Below, in pieces: positions 43,568-51,276 of a stretch of DNA of 64,000 nucleotides (position 1 is its first letter; each line of letters starts with the position of its first letter). This DNA is from Glycomyces sp040645615 (GTDB taxonomy: Bacteria; Actinomycetota; Actinomycetes; Mycobacteriales; Micromonosporaceae): positions 310,001 to 374,000 of the forward strand of contig NZ_JBEYYO010000001.1 of the NCBI RefSeq assembly GCF_040645615.1, written 5' to 3'. The notes under the pieces were generated by a model. It ran no database searches. It saw only the letters and a program-made list of their open reading frames with translations, and was not told the DNA's origin. The translations under genes were made by a program, and so were the position numbers.

Positions 43568-44930
43568 ACCAGCCGACCGCCTTCCACTGCCCGTTCTCGC
43601 AGACCAGGAGCGCGGCGCGGCCGTCGGCGAGTTCGATCTGGAGGCGCGCGTACCGGCGGGCCCCGTTCCACCAGCGTTCGACCACCGGCCAGGGCCCGGC
43701 CCATGCCACGATCCGGAACCGCTTGCGGCCCAGGGCCACCAGTGCCGGGGTCGCGGACAGGTCTCCGCGGGCCAGGGCCCGCACCGGGGCCCCGGCCGCG
43801 TCGAGCACCTCGATGTCCTCGTTCTCGCCGACGAGCGCTGGAGGCGGGCCGGTCAAGGCCCCCGGCCACGGGCCCGAAGGCTGCGGTGGTTTGGGCTCGG
43901 CCTCCCAGGCCGCGGTGCCCTCGCGTTCGTGCAGGCCGCGGCCGTCGGTGAGCGCGGCGATCCGGACGGCCTCGGGCCCGAGCAGGCTCTGGGCGTGCCG
44001 CAGCGCGGCCTCGGCTTTGATCGTTGCGGGGTCCTTGAAGTCCCACAGGCCCCGACCGGCCTCGACCAGGCCGATGAGCCCGCCGGGGGCGAGCGCGAGC
44101 GAGACGACGGCGTCGTCGTCCTCTTCGCCGGTGACGGCCAGATGCCAGCCCTCGAGTTGCCAGCGCACCCGGCGGGCCAGGTCGGCGGCGTTCGCACTCG
44201 GGTCGATCTGCCAGGTCCGCTCCCGGACCAGCCCGGTCGCGCTGCGGGCGGTGACGGTGATCCGAGTGCAGGTGACGTTGCGTCCGTCCAGGACCGCGGT
44301 GAGGCGCTCGGCCAAGGGCCGGGCTGCCAGGACCGCCTGCTCGATCGTGGCGAACGGGGTCTCGGGGACGGCTTCGACGGTGAGTTCGGGGGCGGGCTGG
44401 AGCGGGACCAGCGGCCGGGCGAGCTCCCCGGCCGCGAGCCGCTGGGCCCGCCGCACGCCGGGCCCGAAGCGCTCGGCGACCGCCGCAGCGGGCAGGGCCA
44501 CGAACGCGCCGAGGGTCTCGATCCCCAGGTAGCGGAAGGTCTTGCACAGCTCGGCGTCGATCAGGCCGGTGATGCGGAGGTCGGCGATGTCCCTCCGGGC
44601 CAGGAACGCGGCGTCGCCGCCGAGCGGGACGATCCGGCCCTCTTCCGAGGCCAGAATCGCGGCGAACAGGCCGTCGGCGATCCCGGTGAGGCAGTCGTGG
44701 TCGACCAGCCCGGTGACGGTGTCGATGAGCCGCTCGCAGAAGGCGGCCTCATCGCCCGCACCGCGCCGCAGCGGGACGGCGACGAGGCCCGGTTCGAGGA
44801 CCTCCACGTAGGGGGTGAGCAGGTCCAAGGCCTCTAGGACCGGAGCGAACGCGGCCGCGTCGTCGCGGTCCCAGTCCGGCACGCGCATCACGAGGACCCG
44901 GCTCGGCGCGCGGGTGACCTTGGCGCTCAT
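43560..44930 (-). CDS. imuB: ImuB, Y-family polymerase-like mutasome adaptor
   Basis: A 456-residue Y-family protein lacking the acidic catalytic residues of active DinB polymerases, as is usual for ImuB. It keeps the helix-hairpin-helix/palm region (LRITGLIDAELCKTFRYLGIETLGAF) and a C-terminal part typical of ImuB (RKRFRIVAWAGPWPVVERWW). ImuB links DnaE2 and ImuA to the sliding clamp. The ATG at 44930 is preferred (GGGG site 9 bases upstream, the same spacing as in the duplicated copy); an ATG two codons earlier at 44936 is possible. Its 5' end lies in a 101-bp tandem duplication. Confidence 0.92.
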   Translation of the reverse strand: MSAKVTRAPSRVLVMRVPDWDRDDAAAFAPVLEALDLLTPYVEVLEPGLVAVPLRRGAGDEAAFCERLIDTVTGLVDHDCLTGIADGLFAAILASEEGRIVPLGGDAAFLARRDIADLRITGLIDAELCKTFRYLGIETLGAFVALPAAAVAERFGPGVRRAQRLAAGELARPLVPLQPAPELTVEAVPETPFATIEQAVLAARPLAERLTAVLDGRNVTCTRITVTARSATGLVRERTWQIDPSANAADLARRVRWQLEGWHLAVTGEEDDDAVVSLALAPGGLIGLVEAGRGLWDFKDPATIKAEAALRHAQSLLGPEAVRIAALTDGRGLHEREGTAAWEAEPKPPQPSGPWPGALTGPPPALVGENEDIEVLDAAGAPVRALARGDLSATPALVALGRKRFRIVAWAGPWPVVERWWNGARRYARLQIELADGRAALLVCENGQWKAVGWYD

Positions 44931-45065
44931 GGACATTCACCCCATCGCGCGTACGCCGAGGGGCCGCGGTCCCAGTCCGGCAGGCGCGTCACGAGGACCC
45001 GGCTCGGCGCGCGGGTGACCTTGGCGCTCATGGGCACTCACCCCATCGCGCGTACGCCGAGGGGG
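44864..45065. repeat. 101-bp tandem duplication across the imuA/imuB junction
   Basis: Copies at about 44864-44964 and 44965-45065 differ at only a few positions. Each contains, on the minus strand, the last codons of imuA (ARWGECP-stop) and the first codons of imuB (MSAKVTRAPSRVLV). The unit is 101 bp, one base short of 34 codons, so the ATGA stop/start overlap is reproduced at both ends. Confidence 0.92.
44927..45031 (-). CDS. 34-residue mini-ORF made by the imuA/imuB junction duplication
   Basis: It starts at an ATG overlapping the imuA stop (ATGA) and stops at a TGA overlapping the imuB ATG. It encodes the first 22 residues of an ImuB-like sequence (MSAKVTRAPSRVLVTRLPDWDR) followed by the last residues of ImuA (GPSAYARWGECP). 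Its GGGG ribosome-binding region matches that of imuB. It is therefore probably translated as a coupled link between the two genes. A function is not expected; it may simply preserve coupling. Confidence 0.6.
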   Translation of the reverse strand: MSAKVTRAPSRVLVTRLPDWDRGPSAYARWGECP

Positions 45066-45765
45066 TGCGGGTCCGATCGGCCGGGTCGCCTCCGTAGGGC
45101 CAGACCTGCGCCCGGCGGCGGCCACCGGAGCGCCAGCGCGCGGTGACGTCGAGTTCGCACGCGTCGAGTTCTCCGGCGCCCCAGACACGGCCGGTGTTGG
45201 TGCGCAGGCCCCTCCATCTCGCGCTGGTGACGTCGAGCCGGGCGTCGGGTCCGGCGACGGGGCGGGTCTCCAGCCATACGATCGCGGTGCCGCCGTTGCG
45301 GGCGCGGGCGGTCAGGCGCCTGGCCTGGGGTGGGGTGAGCCCGTCGCTGGGGACGACGATGACGGCGACGCCTCCGGCGAGCGCTCCGGCGGCGTCGGCG
45401 ATCAACGGCCCGGCGGCGTCGACGAACGCGATGCGGTCGAGGTCGGCCCCCGCGGCGGTGGCGGTGAGGGAGTAGCGGTGGCGCACCCCGATCAGGGCGC
45501 ACCAGGCCCCGGCCGCGGTCGGGCCCGCCAGGAGCCGCCACAGGAGCGATGTGGCCCCCTGTCGAGTGGCGGAGATTGCGGTCACAGTTGCGAGTCCGCC
45601 GTAGGGGAGGAGCCCGGAAATGTCGGGGGTGACCGGCAAGATGGCCTTCGGGAGCCCGACGGGGTCGGCGTTGAGCCGCGCCCCGTCGCGGGGCACGGGC
45701 CGCAGTTCCGCCGCAGAGCGCAACCCGAGCTCAGCGGCCAGCGCGGCCGCGACCGTCGTCGCCAC
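45028..45765 (-). CDS. imuA: ImuA-like (SulA/RecA-like) mutasome protein
   Basis: A 245-residue protein of the actinobacterial ImuA' type: a RecA-like fold without an intact P-loop. Characteristic parts are LPVTPDISGLLPYGGLATVTAIS, GGVAVIVVPSDGLTPPQARRL and a C-terminal GELDACELDVTARWRSGG...WPYGGDP. ImuA' is required for DnaE2-dependent mutagenesis. It starts at GTG 45765 with GGGGG 5 bases upstream. First gene of the mutasome operon, just downstream of an SOS-type box. Confidence 0.88.
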   Translation of the reverse strand: MATTVAAALAAELGLRSAAELRPVPRDGARLNADPVGLPKAILPVTPDISGLLPYGGLATVTAISATRQGATSLLWRLLAGPTAAGAWCALIGVRHRYSLTATAAGADLDRIAFVDAAGPLIADAAGALAGGVAVIVVPSDGLTPPQARRLTARARNGGTAIVWLETRPVAGPDARLDVTSARWRGLRTNTGRVWGAGELDACELDVTARWRSGGRRRAQVWPYGGDPADRTRTPSAYARWGECP

Positions 45766-45783
45766 CTGAACCCCCGTACAGTG

Positions 45784-45799
45784 TCGAACATGTGTTTCA
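45784..45799 (-). promoter_or_regulatory. LexA (SOS) box of the imuA-imuB-dnaE2 operon
   Basis: TCGAACATGTGTTTCA matches the actinobacterial SOS consensus TCGAAC-N4-GTTCGA with a perfect left arm and two changes in the right arm. It lies 19 bases upstream of the imuA start codon. Confidence 0.78.
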
Positions 45800-45834
45800 A
45801 GATCAACTTACCCAACCGCGAGCGGGGCGCAAGT

Positions 45835-45850
45835 GCAAACACGTGTTCGA
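45835..45850 (+). promoter_or_regulatory. Second SOS-type box between imuA and the kinase gene
   Basis: GCAAACACGTGTTCGA has a perfect right arm and two changes in the left arm, so it is oriented opposite to the first box. The centres are 51 bp apart. It could add LexA control to the imuA operon or act on the plus-strand kinase gene. Confidence 0.65.
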
Positions 45851-45962
45851 TAAATCTCGCCTCCCGAATCCTGCGCCCGGCTTCGAACGCCCCGCAGCGA
45901 AACCGGCGTCGAGTCCGGTTTCACGGTTGACGCCCCAGTCGAGCGGGCTCTACGGTTTCGGC

Positions 45963-46448
45963 ATGACCCACGCCTCCAGTCCGCAACGTCCCCGGCTGGT
46001 GCTCGTGTGCGGGTTGCCCGGGGCGGGGAAGACCACGCTTGCGAAGCGGTTGGCGCGGGAGATGCCCGCGGTTCGGTTGTGTCCTGACGAAGCGCTCGTG
46101 GAGACGGGGTTCGGGCTGTTTGACGAGGAGGCTCGCGCTCGCGTCGAGGAAGAGCAGTGGGACCGCGCGCAGGATCTGCTGGCGGGCGGTGCGAGCGTGA
46201 TCTTGGAGAACGGATTCTGGGGCCGCGAGGAGCGGGACGAGAGGCGCCTTCGCGCCCGCGAACTCGGCGCCGCCGTCGAGCTGCGCTACCTCGAAGTGCC
46301 GCTGGAAGAACTGCGCCGCCGCATGACAACCAGAAACCGAGCACCCGGCGCAACCCCAGTGGACCCGGCCCTGCTCGGCGAATGGCACACCCAATTCCAA
46401 GCCCCGACCCAACCCGAACGCGACCTCTTCGACCCGGCCAATCTCTAG
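45963..46448 (+). CDS. P-loop kinase (zeta/AAA-type small ATPase)
   Basis: A 161-residue protein with Walker A GLPGAGKTTLAKRL (about residues 18-31) and a pattern typical of small nucleotide/sugar kinases: RLCPDEALVETGF, GASVILENGFWGREERDE and RYLEVPLEELRRRMTTRN. The phosphate acceptor is unknown. The ATG at 45963 is the first good start in frame. It lies about 110 bases from the second SOS-type box, so DNA-damage control is possible but not shown. Confidence 0.85.
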   Translation: MTHASSPQRPRLVLVCGLPGAGKTTLAKRLAREMPAVRLCPDEALVETGFGLFDEEARARVEEEQWDRAQDLLAGGASVILENGFWGREERDERRLRARELGAAVELRYLEVPLEELRRRMTTRNRAPGATPVDPALLGEWHTQFQAPTQPERDLFDPANL

Positions 46449-46508
46449 CCTGAGCGGTGGGCATTATTGGGGGGCTTTCGGTTTCCCCCTCGATGGAAGG
46501 CGTTTCTG

Positions 46509-47687
46509 GTGCGTCGGACTTCTCGTGTGCTGCCCGTGGTCAATGGTGTCGTGGGGTTGGTTCGGCGGCGGGGCGATGGCGGTGAGGTGTATGCGCGGCT
46601 GCTGGCGAAGCATGGGGTCGATCGGGGGGATGACCCGGGGTTTCATGCGGATATGGAGTTCTTGCTGCGGGAGGTCGCCGCTGTTTCGGGGTTGAGCGCG
46701 TTGGGGTGGTTTTCGTTCTGCGCTGATGTCGAGGCGCGGATGTTGAACCGGGTTCGGATTCGCGGGCTGCATGCGGCGCATCCGGAGATCGGGCGAGAGG
46801 CCATTGACGCGCCGATCGTGGTGGTCGGGCTGCCCCGGACCGCCACGACGTTCATGCATCAGGTGCTGGCCGGCGCACCGGGGTCGCGCGGGCCGAAGTT
46901 GTGGGAGTGGTCGCACACGGACCTGCCGCTGCCCGAGAAGCAGGAACGCAAGGTCGTCGGCGCGGTGGCCGCGGGGATGAAGACGGTGTCGCGGTTGGCG
47001 CCGGGGATGCGGGTCATTCACCTGCCCGACGCGGAACTGCCGGACGAGTGCGCTTTCCTGCTGCCGCAAGGCGAACAGCACCTTGCTCGCGCCCCGATGC
47101 CCGGCTATGAGGAGTGGCTGCGCAAGCGGGACTTCGCGCCCGACTACGAGTACCTGCACCAGGCGCTCCAGGTGCTCCAGCACCGGAGGCCCCCGGCCAG
47201 ATGGGTGCTGAAGTGCCCGATCCACCTGGGACGATTGCCGTTGGTGCGCAAAGTGTTCCCCGACGCGACGATCGTGTGGACGCACCGCGATCCGGTCCCC
47301 GTCACCGGGTCGATCTGCTCATTGGTGGAGACCAGCCGAGCCATGCACCTGCGGCGCATGGGCGAAGCCGAACGGCACGACGTCGGGCGCATGGCCTTGG
47401 GCGCCATGGCCGGACTCGCCGCACGAGCCTGCGCCGACCGGCCCGGGATCCCCTGCTCGCAGATCATCGACGTGCCGTACGCGTCGGTCGCGACCGACCC
47501 GCTCGATGCGTTCGAGGCGCTCTTCGACCGTCTGGGACTCACGTGGAACGACGCGGAGGCCGCCCGAGTCAAGACCCTGGCCGAGCGCGGACCGGGCGGC
47601 GCCCACCGGTACGACATCGACCGATACGGAATCACCGAAACCGACGTCGACCAAGCCTTCAGCGAGTACGCCGCCCTGGGTGGTTAG
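46509..47687 (+). CDS. Sulfotransferase-family protein
   Basis: A 392-residue protein with the PAPS 5'-phosphosulfate-binding motif VVVGLPRTATTFMHQVLA (about residue 100) and the 3'-phosphate-binding region TIVWTHRDPVPVTGSICSLVE. Such proteins transfer sulfate from PAPS to lipids, glycans or small molecules; here the acceptor is unknown. GTG 46509 with AAGG upstream is chosen; a TTG at 46467 is in frame. Ends tail-to-tail with the phosphotransferase gene, overlapping by 3 bases. Confidence 0.85.
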   Translation: MRRTSRVLPVVNGVVGLVRRRGDGGEVYARLLAKHGVDRGDDPGFHADMEFLLREVAAVSGLSALGWFSFCADVEARMLNRVRIRGLHAAHPEIGREAIDAPIVVVGLPRTATTFMHQVLAGAPGSRGPKLWEWSHTDLPLPEKQERKVVGAVAAGMKTVSRLAPGMRVIHLPDAELPDECAFLLPQGEQHLARAPMPGYEEWLRKRDFAPDYEYLHQALQVLQHRRPPARWVLKCPIHLGRLPLVRKVFPDATIVWTHRDPVPVTGSICSLVETSRAMHLRRMGEAERHDVGRMALGAMAGLAARACADRPGIPCSQIIDVPYASVATDPLDAFEALFDRLGLTWNDAEAARVKTLAERGPGGAHRYDIDRYGITETDVDQAFSEYAALGG

Positions 47688-48406
47688 CGGAGGCGGGTTG
47701 CGTCTCTTCTGTACATCGCTGCGTGGGTGTGGAGGTCGGGGTTGTTTGTTTGGGTTGCTCGGTTGTCGGAGAACGCGGCTAGAGCGGTGAGGCGTTCGGT
47801 GATGGTGCGGCGGACTGCGGGTGGGGGGAAGTCGGTTCCGTAGGCGGTGATGAGGGTGTCGAGGCGGTCGTCGGAGGTGCCGTGGGTGGTGGGGTCGAAG
47901 CCCGCCGCGTCTTCGGCGTAGGGGGCGAGGCGGTAGGCGAGGTAGGCGAAGTCCCAGATGCGGGAGCCGGGGGAGGCCATGTCGAAGTCGATCACGCCCG
48001 CGAGACGGCCGCCTTGGACGATGAGGTTGTACGGGGCGAAGTCGTTGTGGCAGATGACCTCTGCCGGGTCGTGTGTTTCGTTCCGCCAGGTGAGGCCCCG
48101 CGCGGCCAGCGGGGCGCTGGCGTCGTGGAGCTCGCGGAGCAGCCCCGCCGACCCGCGGAGGATCGAGGCCCGCCACCGGACTTCAGGCGGTGCCGCTTCG
48201 AGGGTCTCGCCCTCGATGTAGGTCAGGATCTCTCGACCCCGGTCGTCGAGGCCGAGCGCGTGCGGCGCTGCCTCGATTCCCGCCGCCGCGTAGAGGCCCA
48301 GGAGTTCGTGCACGGCCGCTGTCCAGGGGCCGGTGACACGGCGGACCGTGTCGCCGACCTTGATCACGGGGTCCATGTTGCCGCCGGTGAGCGTTTCCTT
48401 GTGCAT
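47684..48406 (-). CDS. Aminoglycoside phosphotransferase-fold (APH) kinase
   Basis: A 240-residue APH/choline-kinase-like protein. The catalytic loop ICHNDFAPYN (about residues 122-131) and the metal-binding VIDFDMASPG (about 142-151) are intact. It lacks a long N-lobe and is shorter than typical resistance enzymes, so a metabolic or unknown small-molecule kinase role is more likely than drug resistance. The region between this gene and the reductase upstream contains a MITE-like element. Confidence 0.87.
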   Translation of the reverse strand: MHKETLTGGNMDPVIKVGDTVRRVTGPWTAAVHELLGLYAAAGIEAAPHALGLDDRGREILTYIEGETLEAAPPEVRWRASILRGSAGLLRELHDASAPLAARGLTWRNETHDPAEVICHNDFAPYNLIVQGGRLAGVIDFDMASPGSRIWDFAYLAYRLAPYAEDAAGFDPTTHGTSDDRLDTLITAYGTDFPPPAVRRTITERLTALAAFSDNRATQTNNPDLHTHAAMYRRDATRLR

Positions 48407-48415
48407 GCGTCGAGG

Positions 48416-48581
48416 CTAGGGCGTGTTTACGACCCCCGACGGCCGCTATCCGGCCCATTTGCCCGCTCACTTCGTTGTCGGCCGTCCCGATACAACACCG
48501 GTATCGGGAAGGCCTTCCGCCTCGCGAGCGAACGAATGGACTCGGATACCGACTCGCCGCGAGTTCGTAAACACCCCCTAG
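48416..48581. mobile_element. MITE-like element or IS remnant with CTAG flanks
   Basis: A segment of about 158 bp (48420-48577) has terminal inverted repeats GG(C/G)GTGTTTACGA and is bracketed by CTAG on both sides (48416-48419 and 48578-48581), which could be a target duplication. Inside there is no open reading frame of note. CTAG/YTAR targets are typical of IS5-group elements. The start lies 10 bases upstream of the APH start codon, so it would affect its promoter. Confidence 0.6.
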
Positions 48582-48625
48582 GCGTGTCCGAGAATCCCGG
48601 GCGGCCGGGGATTCTCAGACACGCC
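48581..48625 (-). terminator. Large hairpin after the reductase gene
   Basis: An 18-bp stem with one mismatch (48581-48598 with 48608-48625) and a 9-base loop, about 30 bases after the stop codon of the minus-strand reductase. Its outer arm GGCGTGT repeats the end of the adjacent MITE-like element, so it may have a mobile origin. Confidence 0.65.
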
Positions 48626-48653
48626 CGAGAGCCCACGACTCCTCGGCGCGTAC

Positions 48654-49643
48654 CTACTTCACGCGCACCAGCATCTTTCCGGTGTTCTCGCCTCGGAGCA
48701 TGCCCAGGAACGCCGACACCGTGTTCTCGAACCCGTCCACGACCGTCTCCTCGCTGACGATCTCGCCGCTCTGGAGCAGCGGGACGAGCCGCGCCTCCAT
48801 CTCCTCGCGGGCGTCCAAGTGGTGCCGCACCATGTAGCCCTGGAGCCGCAGGCTCTTGCCGAGCACGTCGTCGATGTTGCGCACCGGCGCGGCCTCGCCG
48901 TTGTAGCCCGAGATCCCGCCGCACCACGCGATGCGCCCGAACTCGCGCAGATTCTCGATCGCGCCCTCCAGATGGTCGCCGCCCACGTTGTCCAAATAAG
49001 CGTCGATGCCATCGGGCGCGGCCTTCGCGAGCTGCTCGGCGACCGGGCCGTCGTGGTAGTCGAACGCGGCGTCGAAACCGAGGTCCTCGACCAGGTGTCG
49101 GACCTTCTCGGGCGAGCCGGCGCTGCCGATGACGCGGCCCGCGCCGAGCAGCCGCGCGATCTGCCCGGCCGCGCTGCCGACGCCGCCCGCGGCCGCCGAG
49201 ATGTACACCGTCTCGCCGGGCCGCACGTCCAGGATCCGGGTGAGGCCGACGTACGCGGTCAGGCCCGTCCCGTTGCCGAGCAGCGCCAGGTGCGCGCTGA
49301 GCGGCACGCCCGGGTACTCGTTCACCGGCTGGGCCTCCTCGGCCGGGACCAGCGAGTGGGTCCGCCACGCGTAGCGGTGCCGGATCACGTCGCCGACCTT
49401 GAGCCGCTCGTCGGCCGAGGCGATCACCCGGCCGAGCGTGCGCCCTTCGAGCGGCGTGTTGAACTCCCAGACCTCGTCCATGAGCTGGCGCATGTACGGG
49501 TCGACCGAGAGGTACAGGTTCTCGACGAGGGCCGTGCCCGGTTCGAGCCCGGGCAGCGGCGCCTCCCGGAACGCGAAGTCGTCGGCGGTGGGGAATCCGT
49601 TGGGGCGGCCCACGAGTTGGATGTACGTCATCTGATCGGTCAT
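48654..49643 (-). CDS. NADP-dependent MDR oxidoreductase (CurA / leukotriene B4 dehydrogenase type)
   Basis: A 329-residue zinc-free medium-chain dehydrogenase/reductase. It has GNGTGLTAYVGL, the nucleotide motif SAAAGGVGSAAGQIARLLGA, FDYHDG and YLDNVGGDHLEGAI, all typical of enoyl/alkenal reductases such as CurA. It reduces activated double bonds with NADPH. Divergent from the LysR regulator with 121 bases between; the palindrome at 49706-49726 suggests direct control. Confidence 0.9.
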   Translation of the reverse strand: MTDQMTYIQLVGRPNGFPTADDFAFREAPLPGLEPGTALVENLYLSVDPYMRQLMDEVWEFNTPLEGRTLGRVIASADERLKVGDVIRHRYAWRTHSLVPAEEAQPVNEYPGVPLSAHLALLGNGTGLTAYVGLTRILDVRPGETVYISAAAGGVGSAAGQIARLLGAGRVIGSAGSPEKVRHLVEDLGFDAAFDYHDGPVAEQLAKAAPDGIDAYLDNVGGDHLEGAIENLREFGRIAWCGGISGYNGEAAPVRNIDDVLGKSLRLQGYMVRHHLDAREEMEARLVPLLQSGEIVSEETVVDGFENTVSAFLGMLRGENTGKMLVRVK

Positions 49644-49705
49644 GACGTATTTCTATCCGCGATTCGAGGCCCTATACAGACGCTCGCGCGGATGGAACCG
49701 CCGCT

Positions 49706-49726
49706 TCCATGAACACCGCTCATGGA
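49706..49726. promoter_or_regulatory. Candidate LysR operator between reductase and regulator
   Basis: TCCATGA-N7-TCATGGA, a perfect 7-bp-arm palindrome centred between the divergent genes, with the T...A spacing usual for LysR-type sites. A further ATGGA half lies at 49692. Confidence 0.6.
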
Positions 49727-49764
49727 TGTTGCCGGTGCGGCCCCCTCGGGGCTAGATTCGCTCA

Positions 49765-50637
49765 GTGAGCGACCTTTCCCCCACCGAGCTGCGCGTCCTG
49801 GTCGCCGTGGCCGACGAGCAGAGCTTCACCCGCGCGGGCGCGCGCCTGGGCATGACCCAGTCGGCCGTCTCGCACGCGGTCCGCACCAGCGAACGCAAGC
49901 TCGGCGCGGTCCTGTTCGACCGCGGCCGCCAGGGCGCCCACCCCACCGACGCCGGGCACCGGGCCGGCACCCAGGCCCGCCACATCCTCCGCCTCCTCGA
50001 CTCGATGGGCTCAGAGACCCGCGGCGCGGCCGCCGAAGAGGTCACCGGAACCGTCCGCATCGCCGCCTTCCGCTCCGCCGCCGCCGGGCTGCTCCCCGAA
50101 GTCCTCGACCGCCTCGCCGCCCTCCACCCCGGCCTCCAACCGCAGGTGAGCATCGTCCGCGACGTGGGCCGCGGCAGCGCCGGAGAAGTCCTCGACGCCA
50201 CCGCCGACCTGGGGATCACCACGGTCCCGCCCACCTCGCCCGTCCCCGACGGCCTGATCTTCAACCGTCTCTACGAAGAGCGCTACCTGCTCGTCTCGCC
50301 CGCGAAATCCGGCGACCCGCGCCGCCTGCCACTGCTCGACTGGTCCGAGAACTGCTCCAGCTACACCCGCCAGTGGTGGACCGAGCAAGACTGGCTCCCC
50401 GAGCGCCGCATCATGGTCGAGGACGACAGCGTGGTCCTCTCCATGGTCGCCGCCGGCATCGGCATGGCCGTGATGCCGCACCTGACGCTCGCCTCGCCGC
50501 CCGAAGGCGTCACCGTCGCCGACCTCGGCGAGACCGCCCCCACCCGCCACCTCGGATACGTCACCACACCCGCCCTCGCGCAGACCCTCCCCGTGCGCGC
50601 CGTCATCCGCGAGCTGCGAGGAGCTCACGCGCGCTGA
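49765..50637 (+). CDS. LysR-family transcriptional regulator
   Basis: A 290-residue regulator with an N-terminal winged helix-turn-helix (LRVLVAVADEQSFTRAGARLGMTQSAVSHAVRTSE) and a C-terminal periplasmic-binding-like effector domain (VAAGIGMAVMPHLTL). It starts at GTG 49765. It most likely controls the divergent reductase and itself; the inducer is unknown. Confidence 0.92.
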   Translation: MSDLSPTELRVLVAVADEQSFTRAGARLGMTQSAVSHAVRTSERKLGAVLFDRGRQGAHPTDAGHRAGTQARHILRLLDSMGSETRGAAAEEVTGTVRIAAFRSAAAGLLPEVLDRLAALHPGLQPQVSIVRDVGRGSAGEVLDATADLGITTVPPTSPVPDGLIFNRLYEERYLLVSPAKSGDPRRLPLLDWSENCSSYTRQWWTEQDWLPERRIMVEDDSVVLSMVAAGIGMAVMPHLTLASPPEGVTVADLGETAPTRHLGYVTTPALAQTLPVRAVIRELRGAHAR

Positions 50638-50676
50638 GCGGGCCTGCGTGTCGGTGGCGGCCGGTACGCTCCGGAC

Positions 50677-51234
50677 ATGGGAGCTCTTCGATACTCGATC
50701 AACATCACCTCTGACGGATGCTGCGACCACAACGCGGTCGTCCCCACCGAGGACATGCACCGGCACGCGGCCTCGATCATCGACCGCGTCGACGCCCTCC
50801 TGTTCGGCCGCGTGGTCTACCAGATGATGGAGGAGGCATGGCGCCTCTCCGAGTCCGGTGAACCTCCAGAATGGATGGACCCCTGGATGGTCCCGTTCTC
50901 CCGCACCATCGACGCCAAGAAGAAGTACGTCGTCTCCACCACCCTCGACCAAGTCGACTGGAACTCCGAACTCGTACGCGGCGACCTCGCCGAAGCCGTG
51001 CGGCAGATCAAAGCCGAGCACGAAGGCGGCCTCCTCACCGGTGGCGTGACATTCCCGCTCGCGCTGGCCGAGCTGGACCTGATCGACGAGTACGAGTTCG
51101 TGGTCCACCCGCGGATCGCAGGGCACGGCCCGACCCCGTTCGCGGGCCTGGCCGAGCCCCTCGACCTCGCACCGGTCAGCCGCCACGAACTCGCCTCGGG
51201 CGCGGTGGTCATGCGGTACGAACCGCGCCGCTGA
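50677..51234 (+). CDS. Dihydrofolate reductase-fold (RibD C-terminal) protein
   Basis: A 185-residue protein of the RibD_C/DHFR family: MGALRYSINITSDGCCDHN at the start, DALLFGRVVYQMM, and LLTGGVTFPLALAELDLIDEYEFVVHPRIAGHG. Such proteins bind NADPH but are rarely true folate enzymes. 39 bases after the LysR stop. Ends at a bidirectional hairpin. Confidence 0.87.
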   Translation: MGALRYSINITSDGCCDHNAVVPTEDMHRHAASIIDRVDALLFGRVVYQMMEEAWRLSESGEPPEWMDPWMVPFSRTIDAKKKYVVSTTLDQVDWNSELVRGDLAEAVRQIKAEHEGGLLTGGVTFPLALAELDLIDEYEFVVHPRIAGHGPTPFAGLAEPLDLAPVSRHELASGAVVMRYEPRR

Positions 51235-51241
51235 CCGAAGC

Positions 51242-51271
51242 GGGGCGCGACCGGCCTCCCGATCGCGCCCC
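51242..51271. terminator. Bidirectional hairpin between convergent genes
   Basis: A 9-bp perfect stem GGGGCGCGA/TCGCGCCCC (51242-51250 with 51263-51271) lies between the end of the DHFR-like gene and the end of the minus-strand sugar operon. Confidence 0.7.
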
Positions 51272-51276
51272 TCGGC

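Noticed and set aside
47684..48406. Aminoglycoside resistance by the APH-fold protein
   Set aside because: Only the general catalytic motifs match. The protein is short and nothing in the context points to antibiotic resistance.
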